From positions 1 to 50,191 of the forward strand of contig JAHDEZ010000016.1 in NCBI GenBank assembly GCA_020628425.1: a stretch of DNA of 50,191 nucleotides, read 5' to 3'. The notes below the pieces were generated by a model that was given only the letters and a program-made list of their open reading frames with translations, did not search any database and was not told where the DNA came from. This DNA is from Hellea sp. (GTDB lineage: Bacteria; Pseudomonadota; Alphaproteobacteria; Caulobacterales; Maricaulaceae). This document shows positions 34,050 to 43,565 of the stretch, piece by piece. Position 1 is the stretch's first letter, and each line of letters opens with the position of its first letter. A program made the translations under genes and the position numbers.

Positions 34050-34994
34050 ATGCCAAACAACTATCTGGATTTCGAAGCCTCAATTGCCGAAATCGATAGA
34101 GAGATCGCCGATCTTGAAAACAATGAAGAGATCAATGCGGAAGAGATAAAGGCCCTCAAGGCCAAATCTCAGAAAGCTCTGAAAGCGCTTTATGGGAAAA
34201 TCGGTGCCTGGGAAAAAACCCGTGTGGCCCGACATGCAAACCGCCCCCATTTCAGCGATTATATCAAAGGTCTTATTACGGATTTTACGCCATTGGCGGG
34301 CGACCGGAAATTTGGTGACGATTTAGCTCTCATGGGAGGCCTGGGGAAAATTAGAGGTCGGGGTGTCGTGGTAATCGGTCATGAAAAGGGCAAGGATACG
34401 GATAGCCGCGTCAAACATAATTTCGGCATGGCCCAACCCGAGGGCTACCGCAAAGCTGTACGCCTGATGGAGTTGGCTGAGAAATTTTCTCTGCCATTAA
34501 TTTCATTCGTAGATACGGCCGGGGCCTATCCGGGACGCGGTGCTGAAGAGCGCGGACAGGCAGAGGCCATTGCCAGATCCATCGATAAAGGCCTGTCTCT
34601 GGGCGTTCCCTTTATCACAGTTATCACTGGAGAAGGTGGTTCCGGCGGGGCTGTGGCCATCGCCACCGCGGACCAGGTGATGATGCTGGAGCATTCGATC
34701 TACTCGGTTATTTCTCCAGAAGGCTGCGCCTCTATATTATGGCGCGATGGTCAAAGAGCCGAAGATGCGGCCAATGCCATGAAAATTACCGCGCAAGATC
34801 TCAAGAAACTGGGTGTGATTGACAAGATCATCAAAGAGCCCGTAGGGGGCGCTCATCGGGCGGCTGATAAGGCTGTCAAAATGACTGGGGCGGCCATTAT
34901 GACCGCCCTCGAAGATTTGTCAGAGCTCGCGCCGAAAGAACTTGTCAAACGGCGAAAGGCAAAGTTTTTGGATATTGGCAGAAATCTGCTTTAG
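34050..34994 (+). CDS. accA: Acetyl-CoA carboxylase carboxyltransferase subunit alpha
   Basis: 314 residues from ATG 34050. With AccD transfers CO2 from carboxybiotin to acetyl-CoA, making malonyl-CoA for fatty-acid synthesis. Family motifs: YLDFEASIAEIDREI, the CoA-site LISFVDTAGAYPGRGAEERGQAEAIARSI, TGEGGSGGAVAIATAD, and SVISPEGCASILWRD. Full length. Monocistronic, with a 109-bp upstream gap; ends 4 nt into the convergent porin gene. Confidence 0.95.
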   Translation: MPNNYLDFEASIAEIDREIADLENNEEINAEEIKALKAKSQKALKALYGKIGAWEKTRVARHANRPHFSDYIKGLITDFTPLAGDRKFGDDLALMGGLGKIRGRGVVVIGHEKGKDTDSRVKHNFGMAQPEGYRKAVRLMELAEKFSLPLISFVDTAGAYPGRGAEERGQAEAIARSIDKGLSLGVPFITVITGEGGSGGAVAIATADQVMMLEHSIYSVISPEGCASILWRDGQRAEDAANAMKITAQDLKKLGVIDKIIKEPVGGAHRAADKAVKMTGAAIMTALEDLSELAPKELVKRRKAKFLDIGRNLL

Positions 34995-35719
34995 AAGCCG
35001 GCCGCAACACCCGCACCAACGAAGAACAGATTGTCCTTAGGATTCGATGCCAGGATTTTCTCATAATCGAGAAGGTCATCTGAATTCAGGGCAAAGTTTG
35101 CACCAACATAAGCAGATACATCATCGGTAAAGGCATGGCTAACGGCTGCGCTGGCCTGCGCCCATTCCCATCCTGCGCCACCACTGGCATCAACCAGGCC
35201 CGCAGTCAGACCAAGATCCAGAGACAGTGTTTCGCCCAATGGCACGGAATGACCGACACTGCCTTCAATAGTAAAGGCTTCAAGTGTAAAATCATAATAT
35301 CCGTAAACACTTGGTGAAAGCGTCGTATCCAGAGAGAGACCTGCATAAACTTCATAAGTGCCAGCAGAACCACCGCTGGTATCTAGAAAACCTCCAAATT
35401 GCGGGTAGTGATAATAGGTAACACCGACATCCAGTCCAAGCGTATCAGACAACGCGAACCCGTATCCGGCGTAAACATCGACTTCGTCAGCAGCAAAAAA
35501 GGATGTATCACCAACACCGGTTGAGAACCAAGCCCCTGCGTAAAAATCTCCGGCTGATACCTCAACACCTGGCTGAATGGCACTATCGGCCAGGCTCACA
35601 CCGCGAAAAACATAATCGGTTGTATAATCGACCGTTGCGGATACAGACACATCCCCTGCTTGAACTGGGCCCGCTATGGCTGCCGACAGAACCAAGGAAC
35701 CTAGAATTAATTTTCTCAT
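34991..35719 (-). CDS. TorF-type putative outer-membrane porin
   Basis: 242 residues. Signal peptide (AAIAGPVQAGD), then alternating strands with the TorF-family motif TDYVFRGVSLAD-SAIQPGVEV and YAGAWFSTGVGD, acidic and aromatic loops, and C-terminal FFVGAGVAAGF ending in Phe, the outer-membrane barrel signal. Function inferred as a small barrel of uncharacterised specificity. A short hairpin lies in its leader just before the ribosome site. Confidence 0.85.
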   Translation of the reverse strand: MRKLILGSLVLSAAIAGPVQAGDVSVSATVDYTTDYVFRGVSLADSAIQPGVEVSAGDFYAGAWFSTGVGDTSFFAADEVDVYAGYGFALSDTLGLDVGVTYYHYPQFGGFLDTSGGSAGTYEVYAGLSLDTTLSPSVYGYYDFTLEAFTIEGSVGHSVPLGETLSLDLGLTAGLVDASGGAGWEWAQASAAVSHAFTDDVSAYVGANFALNSDDLLDYEKILASNPKDNLFFVGAGVAAGF

Positions 35720-35734
35720 TTTTATCTCCAGCTA

Positions 35735-35756
35735 AGGCGCCAAACCTATGGCGCTT
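35735..35756 (-). promoter_or_regulatory. Leader hairpin of the TorF-type gene
   Basis: In the mRNA a stem formed by GCGCCA and TGGCGC (35737-35742 with 35749-35754, extended by a G-U and an A-U) with a 6-nt loop sits directly before the GGAG ribosome site. No U run follows, so it is a leader structure rather than a terminator. The remaining gap to the end of secA (35757-35899) is AT-rich with no gene. Confidence 0.4.
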
Positions 35757-35899
35757 GAATTTACTCAGCTGAAAAACAAGATTTTTTGAAAAATTTCGAT
35801 CAAAACATGGTTGATAAAGCACAAACTCACCCCGACGCCCGAGATTTGTGCAAGGGCGACCTAAAATCGTGCAAATCAAAAATTGCCTGTTCCGAACGT

Positions 35900-38746
35900 T
35901 TAGGCTTTCCCGTGACAGTGTTTGACTTTTTTGCCTGAGCCGCAAGGACAAGGCGAGTTTCGAGACACGCCTTCCAGGGCTTTCGGGTCAAGTTCAGACT
36001 GCTCCGCTGCGCTTGTGCCGGCTGCGGGAACCGACCCAGATATCATTTCCATAGGCGAACGGGCCGTCGAAGACTGGAGCTGCATTTGCTGTTGCGCCTC
36101 GCGGAAATCATTCATCAGATACAGATTGACCACTTTGGTCACGCCTTCGCGCAGGTCAGTCAAAAGCTTATCAAATAAGGTGAAGGCTTCGGATTTATAT
36201 TCATTGAGCGGGTCTCTTTGACCGTACCCCCGTAAACCAATAACAGATTTCAGTGCATCGAGATGCTGGAGATGCTCGCGCCAGTTCGTGTCAATAACTT
36301 CCAGCAGCAGGCGTTTTTCTCGATTTCTAAGCTGCTTGTCATCAGAATTGCGTGACAATTCTTCGACCATTTTATCAGCAATATTCTTTAGGCGCTCGAG
36401 CATTTCCTCATCGGCAATACCCTCTTCCGCCGCCCATTCGTCATAAGGAACATCAAGATAGAGAACGTCTCGGGTTTTCTCGCGCAAGCTGTCGATATCC
36501 CACTGTTCGGCAAAAGCCTTCTTTGGGACATAGGTTTCAATGAGGTCTTCACAAACTTGATGGCGGAAATCCTCAATCACGTCTGAGACGTCGTCATCGG
36601 TCATAAACTCAAGACGTTGTTCAAAAATGGTCTTGCGCTGATCATTCATGACATCGTCATATTTGAGCAGATTTTTACGAATATCAAAATTGCGGGTTTC
36701 GACTTTGACCTGAGCCCGTTCAACAGCTTTGGACATGAACCGGTTTGTCAGGTTTTCACCCTCTTCCCAGCCCATTTTACCCATCACATTCTTTAAGCGA
36801 TCACCGCCAAAAATTCGCATGAGGTCGTCTTCAGTCGACAAATAAAACTTTGAACGACCTGGGTCGCCCTGACGGCCTGTCCGGCCCCTAAGCTGGTTAT
36901 CAATCCGGCGGCTTTCATGGCGCTCCGTACCCAGAACATAAAGCCCCCCGGCAGCCAGTGCCTTTTCCTTCAAGGCGCCAACCTCACTCAGGATTTGCTC
37001 CTGCCGGTATTGGTGCTCACCGGCTTCTATTTCGTCGCGGATTTTCGTGCTGAGATCCGCCAGCATAAGCGGGGCGATCTGCTGACGCGCTGACTCTTTA
37101 AACGCTTTGTGTTGTCCGGATTGAATCTGGCCTTTCCGGGCTTCGTAAATTTCTTCTACCTTGGCATCAATCTGCTGGCCGAGTTCTCCCTGACGATCCG
37201 CCAGAATTTCCATTTCCAGACGCATATCCGGATTTCCGCCCAGCTGAATATCCGTACCACGACCAGCCATATTGGTCGCGATGGTGATCGTTCCCGGCAC
37301 GCCGGCCTGCGCGACGATAGAGGCTTCCTGATCGTGATAGCGGGCGTTCAATACCTGATGCTCAATGCCGGCCTTTTTTAAGGCTTCGGACAGACGCTCG
37401 GATTTTTCAATAGATACGGTGCCCACGAGCATTGGCTGACCTTTGGCCTGACTGGCCTTGATGTCCTCAATAATCGCCCCGAATTTTTCGCGCTCGGTAC
37501 GGTAAATAACATCATCATCATCAATCCGCTGAATGGGTCGATTGGTCGGGATTACAAGAACGTCAAGACCGTAAATATCGTGGAATTCAGACGCTTCTGT
37601 TTCGGCTGTACCCGTCATACCCGACAGTTTGTCATAAAGTCGGAAATAGTTTTGCAGGGTAACCGATGCCAAAGTGACATTTTCCGGTTTAATTTCAACC
37701 TGTTCTTTGGCTTCGATGGCCTGATGGAGGCCTTCGGAAAGGCGGCGTCCATCCATCATACGCCCGGTAAACTCATCAATAAGGACGACCTGTCCGTTTT
37801 TGACGATGTAGTCTTTGTCGCGGATGAAAATCTTATGAGCTTTCAGGCCCTGATTAATGTGGTGAACAATGGTGACATTTTCGATATCATAAAGGCTGTC
37901 GCCCTTTAACAGGTCCATTTCCCGCAAAATGCCTTCGATTTGTTCATTACCCGCCTCGTTAAAGGTCGCACTTCGGGCTTTTTCGTCAACCTCATAGCCG
38001 TCCTCATGAATGCGCGGGATAATCGCATCAATGGTTGTATAAAATTCTGACCGGTCATCCGTAGGGCCGGAAATAATCAAAGGTGTCCGGGCCTCATCGA
38101 TTAGAATAGAGTCGATTTCGTCGATAATGGCATAGGCGTGTCCGCGCTGCAGCATTTCTGACACAGAATATTTCATATTGTCGCGCAGATAATCAAACCC
38201 GAACTCATTATTCGTGCCGTAAGTGATATCGCAACGATAAGCGTCCTGTCGCGCTGGATCCCAAGGCTCGTGATTATTAATACAACCAACAGTCAGCCCC
38301 AAGAAGTTATAGATCTTGCCCATCCATTCCGCGTCACGGCGAGCCAGATAGTCATTCACCGTAACAATGTGGACGCCCAATCCCGGAAGCGCATTCAGAT
38401 ATGCCGCCAATGTCGACACAAGTGTTTTTCCTTCGCCTGTCCGCATTTCTGCGATTTCGCCGCGATGCAAGGTCACACCACCAATGAGCTGGACGTCATA
38501 ATGGCGCTGTCCCAGTGTTCGGATGGCAGCTTCGCGGACGGTTGCAAACGCTTCTGGTAGAATATCATCCAGAGTTGCCCCGTCATTAAGCCGCTGGCGA
38601 AATTCATCGGTCTTGAGTCTCAAGGCGTCGTCCGTCAGGGCCTGAAATTCTGGCTCCAACCCATTAATCTGGTTTACTAACGGACGCAGTTTTTTGAGTT
38701 TTCGGTCATTCTCTGTGCCGAAAATTTTCTTGGCGATGCCGAGCAT
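35900..38746 (-). CDS. secA: Protein translocase ATPase SecA
   Basis: 948 residues. Drives preproteins through SecYEG. Walker [31 protein letters not shown] (Walker B/DEAD), the [17 protein letters not shown] and [13 protein letters not shown] motifs, [10 protein letters not shown], and the C-terminal zinc-binding tail [15 protein letters not shown] that binds SecB and ribosomes. Full length. First gene of the minus-strand set here; its promoter faces ppiC across a 111-bp gap. Confidence 0.97.
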   Translation of the reverse strand: MLGIAKKIFGTENDRKLKKLRPLVNQINGLEPEFQALTDDALRLKTDEFRQRLNDGATLDDILPEAFATVREAAIRTLGQRHYDVQLIGGVTLHRGEIAEMRTGEGKTLVSTLAAYLNALPGLGVHIVTVNDYLARRDAEWMGKIYNFLGLTVGCINNHEPWDPARQDAYRCDITYGTNNEFGFDYLRDNMKYSVSEMLQRGHAYAIIDEIDSILIDEARTPLIISGPTDDRSEFYTTIDAIIPRIHEDGYEVDEKARSATFNEAGNEQIEGILREMDLLKGDSLYDIENVTIVHHINQGLKAHKIFIRDKDYIVKNGQVVLIDEFTGRMMDGRRLSEGLHQAIEAKEQVEIKPENVTLASVTLQNYFRLYDKLSGMTGTAETEASEFHDIYGLDVLVIPTNRPIQRIDDDDVIYRTEREKFGAIIEDIKASQAKGQPMLVGTVSIEKSERLSEALKKAGIEHQVLNARYHDQEASIVAQAGVPGTITIATNMAGRGTDIQLGGNPDMRLEMEILADRQGELGQQIDAKVEEIYEARKGQIQSGQHKAFKESARQQIAPLMLADLSTKIRDEIEAGEHQYRQEQILSEVGALKEKALAAGGLYVLGTERHESRRIDNQLRGRTGRQGDPGRSKFYLSTEDDLMRIFGGDRLKNVMGKMGWEEGENLTNRFMSKAVERAQVKVETRNFDIRKNLLKYDDVMNDQRKTIFEQRLEFMTDDDVSDVIEDFRHQVCEDLIETYVPKKAFAEQWDIDSLREKTRDVLYLDVPYDEWAAEEGIADEEMLERLKNIADKMVEELSRNSDDKQLRNREKRLLLEVIDTNWREHLQHLDALKSVIGLRGYGQRDPLNEYKSEAFTLFDKLLTDLREGVTKVVNLYLMNDFREAQQQMQLQSSTARSPMEMISGSVPAAGTSAAEQSELDPKALEGVSRNSPCPCGSGKKVKHCHGKA

Positions 38747-38857
38747 GTGGTCTCCTGGCGCTTATCCACGCGCCTCGTTTATAAATCTTCGGGGGTGACT
38801 TAGGTATGATGGTGCTGTAAGTCAATAAATCGCTGAAATCTTGATCATTTTTATCAC

Positions 38858-39748
38858 ATGTCCAAACCCCATACACAAAACACAATTTCGCGAAATCAAT
38901 GGCTGTTTCTCGTATTTACCGTGCTGGCAGGGATTGCGATCTTGGTAGCTGTGGCTTTGCGAAGTGGGCCGGAGGGCACAGAAGAGGCGCCCCAAATTGT
39001 TGAAACTTCGGAATCACCAGTCCTGGTGACAGTTTATGGGAAACCCGTTACTCAGGCAGAAATGGAATTGGCGCGCATTGCCTATGACAATCGCTTCCCC
39101 GATATACCTCCGGCGTCTGATAAGATCGTTCTCAACTGGCTTATCGAGCGAAAACTTCTGAGCCATTTGGCGCAGGAAATGGACATAGATGATGAGCCGT
39201 CCATTCAAAACAGGATGCGTTTTCAGAAAGATACGCTATTGTCAGAAGCCGCCAGTCGCCGACTGCAAGAATCCCCAATTCCCGAAGCGGCAATCGAAGA
39301 ATTTTACAATAATGAACGCATTGATTTTCGCGGACAAACTCAGGTTAAAGCCCGACAAATAGTCTTGCCAGATGAGGCCATGGCTGTCGAAATCATTCGA
39401 CGACTGAACGGCGGGGAGGCCTTTGCATCTCTTGCGCTGGCATATTCCACAGATAGGGCAACCCGTGAATTTGGCGGTGATATGGGATTTCTGAACCGTG
39501 ATATGCAGGTTCCCGTGATTTCCGAGGCGGTTTTTTCAGCCAATGAAGGGGATCTGCTGTCACCCATTCAATCAGCTCAGGGCTGGCATGTCATAGAAGT
39601 TTTGCAAAAACGCCCCAGACCGATACAAACCCTTGAACAGCGCCGACCGGCCATTGAAGCTCTGTTGCGGTCTTATGCGTTAAAAAATCGCCTCGACCAA
39701 TTGCGAGAAGACGCCAATATAACATTTCCTGAAACCATAGAAGACTAA
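38858..39748 (+). CDS. Parvulin-type peptidylprolyl isomerase
   Basis: 296 residues. Membrane-anchored by an N-terminal helix (WLFLVFTVLAGIAILVAVAL), then a SurA/PpiC-like chaperone segment and a PpiC domain with VKARQIVLPDE, LALAYSTDRATREFGGDMGFLNRDMQVP and a final GWHVIEVLQKR. Helps fold exported or outer-membrane proteins in the periplasm. The secA-ppiC-argJ-mutT order is typical of Alphaproteobacteria. Ends 1 nt before argJ. Confidence 0.92.
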   Translation: MSKPHTQNTISRNQWLFLVFTVLAGIAILVAVALRSGPEGTEEAPQIVETSESPVLVTVYGKPVTQAEMELARIAYDNRFPDIPPASDKIVLNWLIERKLLSHLAQEMDIDDEPSIQNRMRFQKDTLLSEAASRRLQESPIPEAAIEEFYNNERIDFRGQTQVKARQIVLPDEAMAVEIIRRLNGGEAFASLALAYSTDRATREFGGDMGFLNRDMQVPVISEAVFSANEGDLLSPIQSAQGWHVIEVLQKRPRPIQTLEQRRPAIEALLRSYALKNRLDQLREDANITFPETIED

Positions 39749-39749
39749 T

Positions 39750-40988
39750 ATGAAAACGTCCCCGTTTGCGCCTTCGGCGTTTCCTGACCTGCCCCCTATT
39801 GCAGGATTTGATATGGCCAGCGCGGCTTGCGGCATCAAATACAAAGATCGTGACGATCTTTGGATTTTGCGCGGTCAGGCTGGCACACATATGGCCGCTG
39901 TCTTCACACGGAATCGCATGCCTGGAGCACCTGTAACCTGGTCTAAACGGGCTCTGCTGGCGCCGTTTAACCCTGATGCACCCCGTATCCTGGTGGTCAA
40001 TTCTGGAAACTCCAATGTCTTTACCGGAGAAGCGGGCAAACGCGCCACGGCGTTAACGGCGGAGGTTGCAGAGAAAGTATTTGCCGCTGAGGCCCCAGCC
40101 GTCATGCTCGCCTCTACCGGCGTTATCGGCGAAGTTCTTGATGTTGGTAAGATCGTCCGGGCCATGCCCGATATGCGCACAGATATGAAATCCGATGGCT
40201 GGAACCAAGCCGCTCAGGCCATCATGACAACGGACACTTATGCCAAAGGTGCTACAGCCGAAGCTAAAATCGGGGATGTCCCAGTCCGGATAAACGGTAT
40301 TGCCAAAGGATCTGGTATGATCGCGCCTGACATGGCGACTATGTTAGCCTTTATCGCTACAGATGCCCGTATCTCTCAGTCCGCCCTGCAATCCATGTTA
40401 TCTGGATTTACCCAGTTAACCTTTAATGCCATCACTGTGGACAGTGATACCTCAACGTCGGACATGGTTTTATTGGCGGCCAGCGGTGCAGCAGATCACG
40501 CGCCTATGACCGATCCTCATGACCCGGCATTGAGTGATTTCAAGAATGCATTATTGCGGGTTATGTTAAATCTGTCTCATCAGATTATTAAAGACGGCGA
40601 AGGCGCCAGAAAATTTATCGCCATAAATGTTAACGGGGCTGTCAATGATGATAGCGCCCGAAAAGTCGCCATGAGTATTGGCAACTCACCATTGGTTAAG
40701 ACTGCCATTGCCGGGGAGGACGCCAATTGGGGCCGTATCGTCATGGCGATTGGAAAATCGGGCGAACCGGCTGACCCAGAATTATTAACAGTAGCACTGG
40801 GGCCCCATGTGTTGGCGCGAAAAGGTCAATTAGCCCCTGAATATACCGAAGAAAGAGGAGCGGAGTATATGCGCCGAGACCATCTTGAAATTAATGTGGA
40901 ATTGGGGCTCGGACAGGGCAGTTTTACAGCATGGACCTGTGACCTGACCCACGATTATATAAATATTAACGCTGACTACAGAAGTTAA
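39750..40988 (+). CDS. argJ: Bifunctional glutamate N-acetyltransferase / amino-acid N-acetyltransferase
   Basis: 412 residues. Moves acetyl from N-acetylornithine to glutamate in arginine synthesis. The self-cleavage site is at KGSGMIAPDMATML: Thr197 becomes the N-terminus and nucleophile of the beta chain. Other motifs: STGVIGEVLD and GEDANWGRIVMAIGKSG. Its ATG is 1 nt after the ppiC stop. A CtrA-like site and the mutT start follow. Confidence 0.95.
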   Translation: MKTSPFAPSAFPDLPPIAGFDMASAACGIKYKDRDDLWILRGQAGTHMAAVFTRNRMPGAPVTWSKRALLAPFNPDAPRILVVNSGNSNVFTGEAGKRATALTAEVAEKVFAAEAPAVMLASTGVIGEVLDVGKIVRAMPDMRTDMKSDGWNQAAQAIMTTDTYAKGATAEAKIGDVPVRINGIAKGSGMIAPDMATMLAFIATDARISQSALQSMLSGFTQLTFNAITVDSDTSTSDMVLLAASGAADHAPMTDPHDPALSDFKNALLRVMLNLSHQIIKDGEGARKFIAINVNGAVNDDSARKVAMSIGNSPLVKTAIAGEDANWGRIVMAIGKSGEPADPELLTVALGPHVLARKGQLAPEYTEERGAEYMRRDHLEINVELGLGQGSFTAWTCDLTHDYININADYRS

Positions 40989-41015
40989 CGAAATTGACGC
41001 AAAAAACCCTTTTTC

Positions 41016-41030
41016 TTACCCCGATGTTAA
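41016..41030 (+). promoter_or_regulatory. CtrA-like site upstream of mutT-flp
   Basis: TTAC-N7-TTAA, one base off the TTAA-N7-TTAA CtrA consensus, lies 13 nt before the mutT start, in the 54-bp gap after argJ. Since CtrA controls pilin genes in Caulobacter, a site just ahead of a mutT-flp unit is suggestive, but it is also close enough to the start to overlap the ribosome site. Confidence 0.3.
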
Positions 41031-41042
41031 GGATTGCCACAT

Positions 41043-41468
41043 ATGTTTAGACCTGTGTTGCTGGTCGCAGCCTGTGCGCTGATTGACAAAGATGGGCGTA
41101 TTCTGATGTGTCAGCGACCGGAAGGCAAAGACTTTGCGGGAAAGTGGGAATTTCCCGGTGGTAAAATGGAGGAAAATGAAAAACCGGATCAAACGGTTGT
41201 CCGGGAACTCAGAGAAGAGCTAGGGATCGAACCCTGCGAACGATGTTTACAGCCCTTTTCTTTTGTATCTCACGACTATGATGATTTCGCGATTTTCATG
41301 CCCCTTTATCTTTGTCGGCAGTGGGATGGGTTCGCAAGACCCAGAGAAGGACAGATGATTAAGTGGGTTTATCCTGATGAAATTATCCGTCTAGATCTTG
41401 TCCCAGCGGATGTTCCGCTGGCACGTGAAATAAGGGATCGGCTCCGAAAGGGTCGAAGTTACGAATGA
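41043..41468 (+). CDS. mutT: 8-oxo-dGTP diphosphatase MutT (Nudix)
   Basis: 141 residues from ATG 41043, 9-10 nt after AAGGA; the TTG at 41034 is too close. Sanitises oxidised dGTP. Nudix box GGKMEENEKPDQTVVRELREELGI is intact. The last bases overlap the flp start as ATGA (41465-41468). Confidence 0.93.
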   Translation: MFRPVLLVAACALIDKDGRILMCQRPEGKDFAGKWEFPGGKMEENEKPDQTVVRELREELGIEPCERCLQPFSFVSHDYDDFAIFMPLYLCRQWDGFARPREGQMIKWVYPDEIIRLDLVPADVPLAREIRDRLRKGRSYE

Positions 41469-41647
41469 AACAGGGCTTAAAAAAATTCAAAGATTTCCTG
41501 GCCGATGAGTCAGGGGCTTCAGCCATCGAGTACGGCTTGATTGCAGCCCTGATTGGTGTTGCTATTATTGGCGGCCTCAATGCTTTTGGCGATCAAACCA
41601 ATGGCGCCTGGATGACTATGTCCAATAAGGTACAAGACGCTTTTTAA
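41465..41647 (+). CDS. Flp/Fap family type IVb pilin
   Basis: 60 residues. Class IVb prepilin: short leader ending ESG, predicted cleavage Gly17|Ala18, Glu22 at +5, then the hydrophobic helix AIEYGLIAALIGVAIIGGLN. No cpa/tad machinery genes are nearby, so it is an orphan pilin that would need a prepilin peptidase encoded elsewhere. Coupled to mutT by a 4-nt overlap, an unusual setting. Ends convergently 4 nt into the methyltransferase gene. Confidence 0.9.
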   Translation: MKQGLKKFKDFLADESGASAIEYGLIAALIGVAIIGGLNAFGDQTNGAWMTMSNKVQDAF

Positions 41648-42495
41648 GCTTTTTTCCCAAGCCGGGACAAAGCATCAGAAAGATGTATCTGGGCGCTGCC
41701 AGGCTTTAATGGCTTTTGCTGACTCGCATGCGGGCGCCACCCCGTCATCCAAATAATTTCATATGAACAGAGGAACCGGCCCTGAGGTCCTTTGTCTGGA
41801 TAGCTTTCCCCTAATAAACGCAGATAGTCCCGCCCTGCATAGTTCCGCGACATAGCATTTAAACTATTGGTTTCTCCTATATCTCTGAGATCATCGACCA
41901 AAGTCTTTAGAGACTTGTATTGAATGCTACAAATATCCTTATCCGTTACCGGCAATGCAAGCCCAGCGAGACTTAAAAGCTGGGCCGCCTGTTGCAGGTC
42001 TATCATCGGGGCGACCCGGGCCAACATCCCGCCCCGCATATCCTGATCGACCGCATAGCATGCGCGCTTAAGCGACAACAGACTTTCACCGCCCAAAAGG
42101 GCGGACAGAAATAGACCATCCGGCAATAGGGCCTTGCCTGCCATACGCATGGCGTCCGGAACAGCATTCACACTTTGCAAGACCAGACCTGAAACAATGA
42201 GATGACAATCCGCTGGCAGCTCTTCTGGCCAATCATCAAATTCAAAAATTTCTTTAGGAAGTTTTGTCTTGGGCAGGTAGTCGAGACAGGCTTTGCGAAA
42301 GACCGGCAGGCCGATAATAACGGCGCGTTCAAAATTCCGATTGATATCCTGAAGTTTCTCAGCGGCGATTTTCCCGCAATAAGACAGCAGAAACCCATCA
42401 CCCTTACCCCGCTCAACCCGCAATTTGGCACGGGCACGATGAAAAGCACGTCGGCGTTCGTTAAAGATTTGCGCTTTGGGTTCGGTTGGGCTCAT
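41644..42495 (-). CDS. SAM-dependent methyltransferase, NDUFAF5/BioC-like
   Basis: 283 residues from ATG 42495 (frame open to 42573). Rossmann-type methyltransferase with a weak SAM loop (FERAVIIGLPVF), a following FDDWPEELPADCHLIVSGLVLQSVNAVPDAMRMAGKALLPDGLF, and the C-terminal RDYLRLLGESYPDKGPQGRFLCSYEIIWMTGWRP seen in alphaproteobacterial homologues of mitochondrial NDUFAF5. In mitochondria NDUFAF5 modifies an arginine of complex I; that role here is inference. Divergent from comF with only 11 bp between starts. Confidence 0.8.
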   Translation of the reverse strand: MSPTEPKAQIFNERRRAFHRARAKLRVERGKGDGFLLSYCGKIAAEKLQDINRNFERAVIIGLPVFRKACLDYLPKTKLPKEIFEFDDWPEELPADCHLIVSGLVLQSVNAVPDAMRMAGKALLPDGLFLSALLGGESLLSLKRACYAVDQDMRGGMLARVAPMIDLQQAAQLLSLAGLALPVTDKDICSIQYKSLKTLVDDLRDIGETNSLNAMSRNYAGRDYLRLLGESYPDKGPQGRFLCSYEIIWMTGWRPHASQQKPLKPGSAQIHLSDALSRLGKKA

Positions 42496-42506
42496 AATGA
42501 GCCTAT

Positions 42507-43283
42507 ATGGAAACTGACGGACAAATAAAATCCCAAATGTGGAAAGCGCGCGCCTTTGGTCGACCGCTATCACGGTTTATAGATATAATCCTGCCGCCTC
42601 CGGGAAGCTTGACCGGTCCAGGCTTTCGTATGACCGATGCCCATATCTGGCAGCACGTGAAATATCTCGACGACCCCTGCTGCAAATCCTGCGGCTACCC
42701 GTTCGAATATGACCGGGGCGAAGGTGCTGACTGCGCCCGGTGCATGGTCGACCCGCCAGATTATGACAGTGCCCGCGCCGCCATATATTATCACGAGGAT
42801 AGCTGTTCTCTGGTTCTGGCGTTTAAACATGCGGGTCGCACGGTTAATCTCAAGCGCTTTGCCCAGCAAATGGCGAGAGCTGGCCGCGGTTTCTGGCCAG
42901 GGGCGGATATACTCGTCCCCGTGCCCTTACATAAAAGCCGCTTAGTGAAACGACGCTATAATCAGGCCGCTCTGCTGGCTGGCGCAACGGCGAAACTCAC
43001 CTTTATTGCGCACCGCCCGGATGTTTTAGTTCGTCACAAAGAAACCGCCTCTCAGGGCATTCAGACAGCCAAGGGCCGGTTCCGAAATGTACAAGGGGCT
43101 TTCACCGTGCCTCAGAACTTGCAAGATGATATCAAAGGCAAAACTATCGTATTAATTGATGATGTCTACACGACTGGCGCCACGCTCGGAGCTTGTGCGC
43201 GCACGTTGCGACGGGCCGGCGCGGACAAGGTCTATGCCGTGACATTGGCACGGGTTGTCAAAGACCAGGAAATACCTACATAG
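42507..43283 (+). CDS. ComF family protein
   Basis: 258 residues from ATG 42507 (42537 is an alternative). An N-terminal zinc-ribbon-like part with CCKSC and CARC, and a phosphoribosyltransferase-like domain with VLIDDVYTTGAT and the ComF motif VKRRYNQAALLA. ComF is needed for DNA uptake in competent bacteria; its role in Alphaproteobacteria is unproven. The divergent methyltransferase lies 11 bp away, so the promoter must reach into that gene. Overlap with grxC is avoided by choosing ATG 43306 for the latter. Confidence 0.88.
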   Translation: METDGQIKSQMWKARAFGRPLSRFIDIILPPPGSLTGPGFRMTDAHIWQHVKYLDDPCCKSCGYPFEYDRGEGADCARCMVDPPDYDSARAAIYYHEDSCSLVLAFKHAGRTVNLKRFAQQMARAGRGFWPGADILVPVPLHKSRLVKRRYNQAALLAGATAKLTFIAHRPDVLVRHKETASQGIQTAKGRFRNVQGAFTVPQNLQDDIKGKTIVLIDDVYTTGATLGACARTLRRAGADKVYAVTLARVVKDQEIPT

Positions 43284-43305
43284 GTTTCACAAATCGGAGA
43301 CTCCT

Positions 43306-43563
43306 ATGGCCAAAGTCGAAATGTACACGAAAATGATGTGCCCTTTTTGCGTGCGCGCCAAAAAGCTTTTGATGTCCAAAGGCGTGGACATAATTGACAT
43401 TCCGGCCTGGATGGACGGCCAAAAGCGCGCCGAAATGCGCGAGCGCTCTGGCGGACGCAACACCTTCCCGCAGATCTTTATCGACGGCAAACATATTGGC
43501 GGCTGTGACGATCTGCATGCTCTGGATGCCAAGGGCGGGCTGGATCCGCTTCTGGCAGGTTAA
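43306..43563 (+). CDS. grxC: Glutaredoxin 3
   Basis: 85 residues from ATG 43306, with CGGAGA upstream. Glutathione-dependent disulfide reductase with active site CPFC (12-15), the cis-Pro TFPQIFIDGKHIGGCDDL and the family length. Second gene of the comF-grxC-nitrilase-DUF1178 run. Confidence 0.95.
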   Translation: MAKVEMYTKMMCPFCVRAKKLLMSKGVDIIDIPAWMDGQKRAEMRERSGGRNTFPQIFIDGKHIGGCDDLHALDAKGGLDPLLAG

Positions 43564-43565
43564 TC

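Noticed and set aside
38762..38770. TTATCCACG, similar to a DnaA box, upstream of secA
   Set aside because: One mismatch to the consensus, single copy, no cluster and no origin-like features nearby.
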